DNA of 64,000 bases from Rhodocyclaceae bacterium (GTDB lineage Bacteria; Pseudomonadota; Gammaproteobacteria; Burkholderiales; Rhodocyclaceae). Below the pieces are notes generated by a model. That model saw only the letters and a list, made by a program, of their open reading frames with translations, ran no database searches and had not been told where the DNA came from. Positions 29,012-36,311 of this stretch are shown piece by piece. The position numbers and the translations under genes are program-made. The first letter of the stretch is position 1, and each line of letters starts with the position of its first letter. The stretch covers positions 1,550,001 through 1,614,000 of the forward strand of contig JADJAS010000007.1 of NCBI GenBank assembly GCA_016704145.1, read 5' to 3'.

Positions 29012-30823
29012 TCAAACGATGGCAACATCTTCCTCCGTTTGTTGCAGCGCCCACAGGCGAGCATACACACCGCCCGAGTCAAGCAGCTCGCGATGGCTGC
29101 CGCGTTCGACGATACGGCCTGCATCAAGCACGATGATCTCGTCGGCCTTCATGATGGTCGAAAGGCGATGGGCGATGATCAGGGTTGTGTGGCCGACCGC
29201 AACCATGTCGAGTTGGGCTTGTATGGCCTTTTCTGTTTGAGAGTCGAGAGCCGATGTTGCCTCATCGAAGATCAGGATTGGCGGATTCTTCAACAACGCC
29301 CGCGCTATAGCGACTCTTTGCTTCTCGCCACCGGACAACTTGAGTCCTCGTTCACCGACGGTCGTGTTGTAACCCTCTGGAAGCTCATCGATGAACTCGT
29401 GCAGATGCGCCGCCTTGGCCGCGGCAATAACGTCGTCACCACTGGCACCAGGGCGGCCGTACCGAATGTTGTAGAAGAGTGTATCGTTAAACAGAACGGT
29501 ATCCTGGGGAACGATGCCGATTGATCGCCGCAAGCTAGCCTGCGTCAGATCGCGGATGTCGCTGTTGTTAACGCGAATCGAACCCTCGCCGACCTCATAG
29601 AACCGATAAAGCAGTCGGGCGAGGGTGCTTTTGCCAGACCCGCTGGCGCCGACTACCGCGACAGAGCGACCTGCCGGTATCGTGAAATCGACATCGAAGA
29701 GAATCTTTCGCCTGGCATCGTAGCCGAAGCCGACGTGCTCGAATGCTACCGTGCAAGGCGCGTCGCCCAAGACCCGCGCATCGTCGGCATCTTGTACTTC
29801 CTTGTTTTGATCGAGGAGATTGAACATCCGCTCGATGTCCGTGAGCGATTGTCGGATCTCCCGGTAGAGAACGCCGAGGTGATTGAGCGGCATGTAGAGC
29901 TGGATAAGAAAGGCATTGACCAGGACAATATCGCCCACCGTCATCGTGCCATTGACGACACCCACGGTCGCGCGCCACATCATCAGGACCACGGCTGCGG
30001 CGATGATCAGCGCCTGTCCGAGGTTCAGATACGATAACGACACCTGAGTCTTGATCTGGGCGGCCTCCCACTGGCACATCTGCTCGTCGTATCGATCCAG
30101 TTCCCACTGCTCGTTGTTGAAATACTTGACGGTTTCGTAATTGAGCAGACTGTCAATTGCGCGGGCGCTTGCCGCCGAGTCAAACTCGTTGGCCTGCCGA
30201 CGAAAGTGCGTACGCCAATTCGTCATTAGCACGGTGAATACCACATACAGCGCCAAGGCAACCAACGTAATCAGGGCGAACGCACCTTCGTAACGGACGA
30301 TCAGGATGCCCATGACCAGCGCGATCTCGACCAGTGTCGGAAGAATCGAATAGATGGTGTAGCTGATCAGGCTGCCAACCGAGCGCGTGCCACGCTCAAT
30401 ATCGCGGGATAATCCGCCGGTCTGCCGCTCCAGATGGAAGCGCAGCGACAAGGAATGCAGATGCCGAAACAGTTTCAGTGCAATGGTCCGTTGCGCTCGC
30501 TGAGTCACTCGGGCGAAGACGATTTCTCGCAACTCGGTGAACAGCGCCGTCGAGAATCGCAAAGCACCGTAGGCACCGAGCAGTCCAAGGGGTACGAGAA
30601 TGACGGCTGCATCTCTGGAGCCCGACAATGTGTCAATGAGATCCTTGAAGATCAGCGGAACGCCAACGTTGGCGATCTTGGCCGCGATCAGGCAGGTGAG
30701 GGCGAAGACAACCCTCCATTTCCATGTCCAGAGGTAAGGCAGCAGGGTACGAATGGTCTGCCAGTCGCGGCGCTCCATCGGTTCTGGTCCGGGCAGGGCG
30801 ATGGTCGACTTTGATCCGCGCAT
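29012..30823 (-). CDS. Atm1/HMT1-type ABC exporter (permease-ATPase half transporter)
   Basis: 603-aa fused ABC half transporter of the ABCB7/Atm1 group, which works as a homodimer in the inner membrane. Relatives export glutathione-linked or sulfur-containing compounds or confer metal tolerance; the substrate here is not shown. N-terminal six-helix membrane domain (residues about 25-300, beginning MERRDWQTIRTLLPYLW). ATPase domain: Walker A GASGSGKSTLAR near residue 390, signature LSGGEKQRVAIARALL near 495, Walker B ILIFDEATSALD, H loop IIAHRLSTI. Convergent with rplQ and divergent from the thioesterase gene. Confidence 0.92.
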   Translation of the reverse strand: MRGSKSTIALPGPEPMERRDWQTIRTLLPYLWTWKWRVVFALTCLIAAKIANVGVPLIFKDLIDTLSGSRDAAVILVPLGLLGAYGALRFSTALFTELREIVFARVTQRAQRTIALKLFRHLHSLSLRFHLERQTGGLSRDIERGTRSVGSLISYTIYSILPTLVEIALVMGILIVRYEGAFALITLVALALYVVFTVLMTNWRTHFRRQANEFDSAASARAIDSLLNYETVKYFNNEQWELDRYDEQMCQWEAAQIKTQVSLSYLNLGQALIIAAAVVLMMWRATVGVVNGTMTVGDIVLVNAFLIQLYMPLNHLGVLYREIRQSLTDIERMFNLLDQNKEVQDADDARVLGDAPCTVAFEHVGFGYDARRKILFDVDFTIPAGRSVAVVGASGSGKSTLARLLYRFYEVGEGSIRVNNSDIRDLTQASLRRSIGIVPQDTVLFNDTLFYNIRYGRPGASGDDVIAAAKAAHLHEFIDELPEGYNTTVGERGLKLSGGEKQRVAIARALLKNPPILIFDEATSALDSQTEKAIQAQLDMVAVGHTTLIIAHRLSTIMKADEIIVLDAGRIVERGSHRELLDSGGVYARLWALQQTEEDVAIV

Positions 30824-30836
30824 GGACGAATATTAC

Positions 30837-30852
30837 CCGCTGTTGACAGCGG
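30837..30852. promoter_or_regulatory. Inverted repeat in the Atm1-thioesterase divergent region
   Basis: CCGCTG (30837-30842) TTGA CAGCGG (30847-30852): a 16-bp palindrome in the 85-bp gap between two divergent genes, a plausible operator. The TTGACA inside it has no matching -10 on the + strand. Confidence 0.3.
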
Positions 30853-30908
30853 CTCATGGAAACGTCAAGGTTCGGGTCAGGCAATCGATGGATGGAAAGG
30901 CACTGATA

Positions 30909-31307
30909 ATGACGGGACTTCTCGGGTTACCCGCCGGCCAGCCCGTACTGAGGGTGGCGCCCATGCCCGCGGATGTCAATGCGGCCGGTGACATCTTCGG
31001 CGGTTGGGTCATGGCGCACGTCGACATCGCCGGTGGCATCGTGGCGACGCAACGTTCGCGTGGCAGGGTCGCGACGGTGGCGGTCAATTCATTTCAATTC
31101 AAACAGCCTGTCTCGGTCGGCGACGTCGTATCCTTCTACGCGGATGTAATCGAAGTCGGTCGTACTTCAATTACCGTCGATGTTTCGGTGTATGCGGAAC
31201 GAAATCCCGCGAGCCCATTGGTGGTCAAGGTAACCGAAGCGAAGCTGACATTCGTGGCGCTGGATCGGGAGGGCGTGAAGCGGCTCGTTCCGGCGGCCGT
31301 CTCATGA
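30909..31307 (+). CDS. Acyl-CoA thioesterase, YciA-like hotdog family
   Basis: Hydrolyses acyl-CoA thioesters in the cytoplasm. 132 aa with LRVAPMPADVNAAGDIFGGW and VMAHVDIAGGIVATQRSRGR, the single-hotdog YciA-type signature with the catalytic Asp in PADVNAAGD. ATG 30909 was chosen because GGAAAGG sits 8 bp upstream and the protein aligns from there; the frame is open upstream to 30753 but runs across the divergent promoter region. Its stop overlaps the next gene (ATGA). Confidence 0.85.
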   Translation: MTGLLGLPAGQPVLRVAPMPADVNAAGDIFGGWVMAHVDIAGGIVATQRSRGRVATVAVNSFQFKQPVSVGDVVSFYADVIEVGRTSITVDVSVYAERNPASPLVVKVTEAKLTFVALDREGVKRLVPAAVS

Positions 31308-31546
31308 GCAAGGTTCTGGTCTTCGTTGCGTTGGTGGCGCTCGTGTTCCTGATCTTCAAGAAACGGCGCGCACGTGATCATGAACAAGATCGATCAGATC
31401 GGCGGGCGCCCGCTCAAGGCCAATCGATGGTTAGTTGTGCATACTGTAAACTTCACATTCCAATGACCGAAAGTCTAAGACACGGCTCTCGACATTACTG
31501 CAGCGAGGAACATCGGCGTCTGCATGGAGGCCATGGCGGCATCTAA
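31304..31546 (+). CDS. PP0621-family small membrane protein with Cys/His motif
   Basis: 80 aa. One N-terminal membrane segment (VLVFVALVALVFLIF, residues 4-18), a basic linker, then CAYCKLHIPMTESLRHGSRH followed by YCSEEH, a likely metal-binding site. I recognise the pattern as the uncharacterised PP0621 family of beta/gammaproteobacteria, often next to pilS. Coupled to the thioesterase by ATGA; its 3' end overlaps the pilS start by 23 bp. Confidence 0.75.
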   Translation: MSKVLVFVALVALVFLIFKKRRARDHEQDRSDRRAPAQGQSMVSCAYCKLHIPMTESLRHGSRHYCSEEHRRLHGGHGGI

Positions 31547-33155
31547 CATCGCGAGTTCGCGCGACTGGACCTCAGGTGAAGGCGTTGGGAGCGCCCATTG
31601 GCGCTCCCTGCGCTATTTCGGCGGTTACCGTGTATTGGTCGCCGCGGTCTTCTTTGTGGTGTTCCTGGCCACCGGCGGACAAGCAAATCTGGCATCCCAG
31701 GATCCGACGCTGTTCTTGTGGGTCAATTCCTCGTACGTCTTGGCGTCTTTTGCTTTTCTGCTGTTGATGCAGCGACTTGAACGGGCTTTCAATCTGCAAT
31801 TGTCCCTGCAGGTCATCTGCGATGTTGTTGCGCTCACCATTCTGATGTACGCGAGTGGTGGTGCGCGCAGCGGCATCGCCTTCATGCTAGTCGTGGTTGT
31901 TGCCGGCGCCGGGCTCGTCGGCCAGGGACGCTTGACACTCTTCTATGCCGCGCTCGCGGCGCTTGCCGTGCTTGCTGAGCAGTCGCTCCGTTTTCTTCGG
32001 TTCGACGGCACTGCCGAAGACTTCATCCGTACCGGCCTGACGAGCATCGGATTTTTCGCCACGGCCCTGATTGCGCAAATGTTGGCGCGTCGCGCGGTCG
32101 CCAACGAACATCTTGCCTTGCAACGGGGAGTGGAACTGCGGGATCAGATCCGGATCAATCGGCAAGTTATCCGGGATATGGAAGATGGTGTGCTGGTCAT
32201 CGATGCTGCGGGCAATATCCAGCTCAACAATCCGAGGGCGGCGGCGCTGCTGGGATTGTCCGACACTACGCAAGCCGTGCCTCAAGTGTTGAAGGCCCAG
32301 GCTCCCAAGGTCGCAGAGTTTCTCGAGCGGCAGCGGTTGGAAACGAGCGAGACATCTGAAGTATTGCGGCTGCCTGGCAGCGGACCCCTGTTGGTGCGTC
32401 GGCTGCCCCCCGAACAGGATGGCAACATCCTGATTTACCTGCGTGATGTCGCGAAGCTTCACGAACATGCACAACAGGTCAAGCTCGCGGCTCTTGGCCG
32501 ACTGACCGCGAATATTGCCCATGAGATCCGCAATCCTCTGGCCGCCATCAGCCATGCCGCCGAATTGCTGGTGGAAGAACAGCGCGCCGACCCGCGGCGA
32601 CGGCTAGTCCGCATCATCGGCGACAATTGCGGTCGTCTGAACCGACTGGTCGGAGACGTCTTGGAACTTGGTCGGCGGGATCTCGCACAGCCGGAGCACA
32701 TCGATCTGGGAGCCTTCCTTCGGCAGTTCATCGAGGAGTACGCCATGCACGACTCCGATGCAGGCAGGCGAATTGACTTGACGATCGATGGCGATGTGTT
32801 CATCAGCTTCGACCGGCTGCATCTTCACCGTGTCATGGTCAATCTCGTGTCAAACGCGCTGCGATATGCAAGCGATGTCGCGGGATCTGTCGGCATCGTG
32901 GCGAGAACCACTCCGCCGGGCGTCGTCGAGTTGCACGTGCTCGACGATGGGCCGGGAATCTCGGAGGATGATCGAGCCAAGATATTTGAGCCATTTTTCA
33001 CGACTCGTGGCAGTGGCACCGGACTTGGGTTGTACATCGCGCGTGAATTGTGCGCGAGCAATGGCGCCGAAATCGAGTTGGTCCGAGGTCAAGGTGAATC
33101 GGCCGGGGCACATTTCCGTATTACCGCGAGGAACAAGCATGTCCGCCAAGATTGA
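31524..33155 (+). CDS. pilS: Sensor histidine kinase PilS
   Basis: 543-aa membrane kinase of the PilS type, which with PilR controls type IV pilin transcription in related bacteria. About six hydrophobic segments in residues 30-190, a PAS-like domain (MEDGVLVIDAAGNIQLNNP, near 215), then HisKA H box NIAHEIRNPLAAISHAAELL near 330 and ATPase boxes N (MVNLVSNALRYA), G1 (DDGPGIS) and G2 (GSGTGLGLYIAREL). Start uncertain: ATG 31524 or 31533, neither with a good ribosome-binding site. Overlaps pilR by 17 bp. No pilin gene is in the window. Confidence 0.88.
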   Translation: MEAMAASNIASSRDWTSGEGVGSAHWRSLRYFGGYRVLVAAVFFVVFLATGGQANLASQDPTLFLWVNSSYVLASFAFLLLMQRLERAFNLQLSLQVICDVVALTILMYASGGARSGIAFMLVVVVAGAGLVGQGRLTLFYAALAALAVLAEQSLRFLRFDGTAEDFIRTGLTSIGFFATALIAQMLARRAVANEHLALQRGVELRDQIRINRQVIRDMEDGVLVIDAAGNIQLNNPRAAALLGLSDTTQAVPQVLKAQAPKVAEFLERQRLETSETSEVLRLPGSGPLLVRRLPPEQDGNILIYLRDVAKLHEHAQQVKLAALGRLTANIAHEIRNPLAAISHAAELLVEEQRADPRRRLVRIIGDNCGRLNRLVGDVLELGRRDLAQPEHIDLGAFLRQFIEEYAMHDSDAGRRIDLTIDGDVFISFDRLHLHRVMVNLVSNALRYASDVAGSVGIVARTTPPGVVELHVLDDGPGISEDDRAKIFEPFFTTRGSGTGLGLYIARELCASNGAEIELVRGQGESAGAHFRITARNKHVRQD

Positions 33156-34503
33156 GCGCCGTAATCGCAATGACCAAAGGCGGGTGTTGGTCGTGGATGA
33201 CGAGGCCGATATTCGCGAACTGCTTGACATGACGCTGGCCCGCATGGGCCTGGCGGCCGATTGCGCTGGCTCTGTCGCCGAAGGAATGGCCAAGCTCGAG
33301 CATGGCGTCTACGACTTGTGTTTGACCGACATGCGTTTACCCGATGGCGAAGGACTGCAACTGGTGCGCCGGATTGGCGAATGCCATCCCGAATTGCCGG
33401 TGGCCGTCATTACCGCCCATGGCAGCATGGAAAACGCGGTACAGGCCCTCAAGGCCGGCGCTTTTGACTATTTATCCAAACCCGTGTCTCTCGATCAGTT
33501 GCGGTCCCTGATCAAGTCAGCCATCGATCTGCCGATCAAGGAGGATGTTCGGCGGGCGGGTAGCCCGGACTTGCTGGGCGAATCGACCGCCATGACACAG
33601 GTCAGGGTATTGATCGAGCGCGTGGCGCGCAGCCAGGCTCCGGCGTTCATTACCGGCGAATCGGGCAGCGGTAAGGAACTCGCGGCCAGGATGATTCACC
33701 AACTGAGCGCGAGGTCGAGCGCACCCTTCGTTCCGGTCAATTGCGGGGCCATTCCCGAGACCCTCATGGAAAGCGAATTCTTTGGTTATCGGCGCGGCGC
33801 CTTTACCGGTGCGGATAGCGATCGCGAAGGCTTTTTCCAGGCCGCCAACGGGGGCACGTTGTTCTTGGACGAGGTGGCCGACCTGCCGTTGGCGATGCAG
33901 GTCAAGCTGCTGCGCGCGATACAAGAAAAGCGGGTCAGGAAAGTTGGCGCCGCGATCGAGGAACCGGTCGATGTCCGGATCGTCAGTGCCACGCATCAGG
34001 ACTTGAAGGCGATGGTGGCGGAAGGCCGGTTCCGCCAGGACCTTTTCTATCGGCTCAATGTCATCGAAATACGCATGCCACCCTTGCGCGAGTGCCGCGA
34101 GGACATTCCGCTGCTTGCCGACAAACTCATGGAAAGGCTGGCGAGTGGTAACGGGCGACCGGTGCCGCGGCTTTCGCCGTCGGCGCTCGACGCCCTTCGG
34201 CAGTACCCCTTCCCCGGCAATGTCCGGGAACTCGAGAATGTGCTCGAGAGAACGCTGGCGCTGCTGACCGGCGATCTGGTCGAGCCGGACGACCTTCATC
34301 TCGCGCCGGGCGCCCAAGAGGATCCGGTTGGCGCCATTGGCGACGAACTCCCGTTGCAGGAGCGTCTCGATCAGGCGGAGAAGCAGGCGATCCTGGCGGC
34401 CCTGGACAAGACTCGGTTCAACAGAACGGCCGCCGCCAGGCTGCTGGGAGTCACATTCCGGTCGTTGCGCTACCGCATGGAACGCCTCGGGCTGAAAGAC
34501 TGA
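33139..34503 (+). CDS. pilR: Sigma-54-dependent response regulator PilR
   Basis: 454 aa. Receiver domain (RRVLVVDDEADIRELLD) with the phosphoacceptor Asp in LTDMRLPDGEG near residue 63; AAA+ domain with Walker A GESGSGKELAAR near 172, the sigma-54 contact loop GAFTGAD near 220 and Walker B GGTLFLDEVADLP; C-terminal Fis-type HTH FNRTAAARLLGVTFRSLRYR. Starts at ATG 33139 within pilS, so translation is coupled. Targets presumably include pilA elsewhere in the genome. Confidence 0.93.
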   Translation: MSAKIERRNRNDQRRVLVVDDEADIRELLDMTLARMGLAADCAGSVAEGMAKLEHGVYDLCLTDMRLPDGEGLQLVRRIGECHPELPVAVITAHGSMENAVQALKAGAFDYLSKPVSLDQLRSLIKSAIDLPIKEDVRRAGSPDLLGESTAMTQVRVLIERVARSQAPAFITGESGSGKELAARMIHQLSARSSAPFVPVNCGAIPETLMESEFFGYRRGAFTGADSDREGFFQAANGGTLFLDEVADLPLAMQVKLLRAIQEKRVRKVGAAIEEPVDVRIVSATHQDLKAMVAEGRFRQDLFYRLNVIEIRMPPLRECREDIPLLADKLMERLASGNGRPVPRLSPSALDALRQYPFPGNVRELENVLERTLALLTGDLVEPDDLHLAPGAQEDPVGAIGDELPLQERLDQAEKQAILAALDKTRFNRTAAARLLGVTFRSLRYRMERLGLKD

Positions 34504-35063
34504 TGAAGTCTTCGCCCCGACCGATGTCGGCAATGACGGGATTGCTTGGCGGAGTTCGCCAAGTGCCTTCGCCGAATTGCGATAACCGGCCCGACGGCGA
34601 GCGGGTACGCCTATTGGTGATCCACGCCATAAGTCTGCCGGCGGGGCAGTTCGGTGGCGATGACGTGGAGCGTCTGTTCACCAATAGTATCGTGCCCTCG
34701 GCCCATTCATGCTATCAAGACATCAAGGATTTGCGCGTGTCCGCGCATTTCTTCATCCGGCGAAATGGCGATGTCATTCAGTTTGTTCCCGTTACCAAGC
34801 GCGCTTGGCATGCTGGTGTCTCCTCGTGGCGTGGCAAGTACCGCTGTAACGACTTTTCGCTGGGCATTGAAGTTGAAGGCTGCGACGACAAGCCCTTCGA
34901 GTCGATACAGTACATTCGGCTTGCTCGACTGATTCGCTTGTTGAAGAAGCAGTTCGCCGTTGAGGAGATCGTTGGCCATGCCGACATTGCGCCCGGCCGG
35001 AAAACGGATCCTGGGCCTTGTTTCGACTGGCCGCGGCTACACCACTTGCTTCGTCGTCGATAG
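34503..35063 (+). CDS. ampD: 1,6-anhydro-N-acetylmuramyl-L-alanine amidase AmpD
   Basis: Cytoplasmic zinc amidase of peptidoglycan recycling that splits the stem peptide from anhydro-muropeptides; in species with AmpR it thereby limits beta-lactamase induction. 186 aa (183 in E. coli). Zinc ligands: His41 (VIHAISLP), His159 (VGHADIAPGRKTDPGP) and Asp169 in the same stretch. RFLAMHAGVSSWRG-like segment reads AWHAGVSSWRGKYRCNDFS. Its ATG overlaps the pilR stop by one base. Confidence 0.95.
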   Translation: MKSSPRPMSAMTGLLGGVRQVPSPNCDNRPDGERVRLLVIHAISLPAGQFGGDDVERLFTNSIVPSAHSCYQDIKDLRVSAHFFIRRNGDVIQFVPVTKRAWHAGVSSWRGKYRCNDFSLGIEVEGCDDKPFESIQYIRLARLIRLLKKQFAVEEIVGHADIAPGRKTDPGPCFDWPRLHHLLRRR

Positions 35064-35125
35064 TCGCAGCTGGTTGTATCGATGCGACAAGTGGTACAAC
35101 AAGTGTCGGTGACCTTGAAAAAATC

Positions 35126-35154
35126 TTGCAACCGGAAATCGCGCCTACTAGAAT
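35126..35154 (+). promoter_or_regulatory. Sigma70 promoter overlapped by an NrdR-like box
   Basis: TTGCAA (35126-35131, 4/6), 17-bp spacer, TAGAAT (35149-35154, 5/6). The -10 lies inside the first palindrome (35145-35160). Transcription would start near 35161 toward the H1-like gene. Confidence 0.65.
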
Positions 35155-35160
35155 TAGTTG
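35145..35160 (+). promoter_or_regulatory. NrdR-box-like palindrome 1
   Basis: CTACTAGAATTAGTTG, with inner inverted repeat ACTA/TAGT. Matches the NrdR consensus (ACACWATATATWGTGT, from memory) at 9 of 16 positions. Covers the -10 of the promoter. Starts 31 bp before box 2, the spacing characteristic of paired NrdR boxes. Confidence 0.55.
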
Positions 35161-35175
35161 CGAACACTCAAGCTC

Positions 35176-35191
35176 ATACTACATATAGTAG
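35176..35191 (+). promoter_or_regulatory. NrdR-box-like palindrome 2
   Basis: ATACTACATATAGTAG, inverted repeat CTAC/GTAG around ATATA; 12 of 16 positions match the NrdR consensus. Located just after the expected transcription start. NrdR is the ATP/dATP-sensing repressor of ribonucleotide reductase genes. Confidence 0.6.
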
Positions 35192-35257
35192 GTCGGGGTC
35201 CTTGGTTGGTCTTATCGCGATCTTGGGCAGTCATCGCAGGCGACGGGGAGACACCGG

Positions 35258-35407
35258 ATGGCGAGTGCGGGGGGGGTGATTCAAGCGACGGACGCGGCAC
35301 AGTCACGAGGCTCGAACAAGAGAAGAATGTTTCGTTCATATCAATGGCATTGTTTTCGGCGCGCAAGCTCCATGCCTTGCGCCAACAGTCATGTTAAAGC
35401 GCAATGA
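35258..35407 (+). CDS. Doubtful 49-aa ORF downstream of the NrdR-like promoter
   Basis: ATG 35258 with GGGGAG 7 bp upstream; the product starts MASAGGVIQATDAAQSRGSN and ends at TGA 35405-35407. An eight-G run early in the frame (35269-35276) is a likely slippage site. No family recognised. It could be a small gene, chance, or the decayed start of a lost nrdA; the second half is rich in Arg, Cys, Ser and Trp and does not look like a folded protein. Confidence 0.2.
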   Translation: MASAGGVIQATDAAQSRGSNKRRMFRSYQWHCFRRASSMPCANSHVKAQ

Positions 35408-35538
35408 TGGGTGGAAAAAAGTGAGGAATTCGTCGCTTTCAATCGCTTGAGAGCGTTGAATAATCCGTGCTAGCCCAGACGGGTTGCAATATGCGTTTGT
35501 GGTGTTTCTTTCCTGTTACTTTGTGAAGGAGGTTCAAC

Positions 35539-36126
35539 ATGGCTGAAGAGAAGAAAGCCAAGAAGCCCGCGGCAAAGAAGCCTGCCGCCAAGAAGCCCGC
35601 TGCGAAGAAGGCTGTTGCGGCGAAGAAGCCTGCCGTGAAGAAGCCCGCGGCCAAGAAGCCCGCCGCGAAGAAGGCTGCGCCGGCGAAGAAGGCTGTTGCG
35701 GCGAAGAAGCCTGCGGCGAAGAAGCCTGCGGCGAAGAAGCCCACGGCCAAGAAGCCCGCCGCGAAGAAGGCTGCGCCGGCGAAGAAGGCTGCGCCGGCGA
35801 AGAAGGCTGTTGCGGCGAAGAAGGCTGTTGCGGCGAAGAAGCCCGCCGCGAAGAAGCCTGTGGCGAAGAAGCCTGTGGCCAAGAAGCCCGCCGCGAAGAA
35901 GCCCGCCGCGAAGAAGCCTGTGGCGAAGAAGCCTGTGGCCAAGAAGCCCGCCGCAAAGAAGCCCGCCGCAAAGAAGCCTGCTGCGAAGAAGCCTGCTGCG
36001 AAGAAAGCGGCCACCAAGCCTGCCCCTGCCCCGGCGACACCATCGACTGCCGCGGCGCCTGGCCTGAAGTCCTCGCTGAATCCGGCGGCTGCTTGGCCGT
36101 TCCCGACGGGCTCGCGTCCGTCCTGA
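35539..36126 (+). CDS. Histone H1-like Lys/Ala/Pro-repeat DNA-binding protein
   Basis: 195 aa. Residues about 7-160 are repeats of KKPAAKKPAAKK, KKAAPAKKA and KKPVAKKP, resembling the C-terminal tail of eukaryotic H1 and bacterial HctB/AlgP-type proteins; expected to bind and condense DNA without sequence preference. The C-terminus LNPAAAWPFPTGSRPS is a conserved, non-repetitive end that I recognise from betaproteobacterial homologues. Strong RBS GAAGGAGG. Repeat number is likely to vary between strains. Followed by a clear terminator. Confidence 0.85.
   Translation: MAEEKKAKKPAAKKPAAKKPAAKKAVAAKKPAVKKPAAKKPAAKKAAPAKKAVAAKKPAAKKPAAKKPTAKKPAAKKAAPAKKAAPAKKAVAAKKAVAAKKPAAKKPVAKKPVAKKPAAKKPAAKKPVAKKPVAKKPAAKKPAAKKPAAKKPAAKKAATKPAPAPATPSTAAAPGLKSSLNPAAAWPFPTGSRPS
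35857..35976 (+). repeat. 60-bp tandem direct repeat inside the H1-like gene
   Basis: Bases 35857-35916 and 35917-35976 are nearly identical (differences limited to third-position bases such as GCG/GCA near the end) and encode two copies of a K-K-P-V-A / K-K-P-A-A array. The wider stretch 35560-36010 is built from 12-15-bp AAGAAGCCYGYSGCS units. Confidence 0.85.
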
Positions 36127-36211
36127 TCGGCGAGAGGGGAATCCCCAGAAGGGCAGCGGTGGCTTCCACCGTTGCCCGGCTAGGTTGTCCGGGGACATTA
36201 CCCTCTAGGCG

Positions 36212-36241
36212 CGGCGGCTACATCTTGTGGCCGCCGTTTTT
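36212..36241 (+). terminator. Rho-independent terminator after the H1-like gene
   Basis: CGGCGGCTACA (36212-36222) / TGTGGCCGCCG (36226-36236), 11-bp stem with one G-T pair and loop TCT, followed by TTTTTATTT. An additional stem GGTGG/CCACC lies at about 36160-36172. Confidence 0.9.
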
Positions 36242-36311
36242 ATTTCCAGGAGCGGATGTCGCGCGCGATGTTCGCGCTGTTCGCGCGCCACCGTCCCACG
36301 ACGGCTGACTT

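Larger units (their letters stand above)
35064..35538. other. 475-bp gene-poor region between ampD and the H1-like gene
   Basis: Contains the NrdR-type promoter (35126-35191), a doubtful 49-codon ORF (35258-35407) with an eight-G run (35269-35276), a hairpin CGCTTTCAA (35434-35442) / TTGAGAGCG (35447-35455) and a weak promoter-like TTTCAA-16 bp-AATAAT (35437-35464) ahead of the H1-like gene. AT-richer than its flanks. In betaproteobacteria as I remember them nrdA-nrdB often lies about here, so this may be a scar of their loss. Confidence 0.6.

Noticed and set aside
30843..30848. TTGACA upstream of the thioesterase gene as a -35 box
   Set aside because: No acceptable -10 at 16-18 bp on the + strand; it is the loop of a palindrome.
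35158..35397. 79-codon frame across the NrdR-like region
   Set aside because: Its start lies inside the operator, there is no ribosome-binding site and the composition is not protein-like.
35560..36010. Short tandem repeats that could suggest a CRISPR array
   Set aside because: No spacers; the units are in-frame codons for Lys-Lys-Pro-Ala-Ala repeats.
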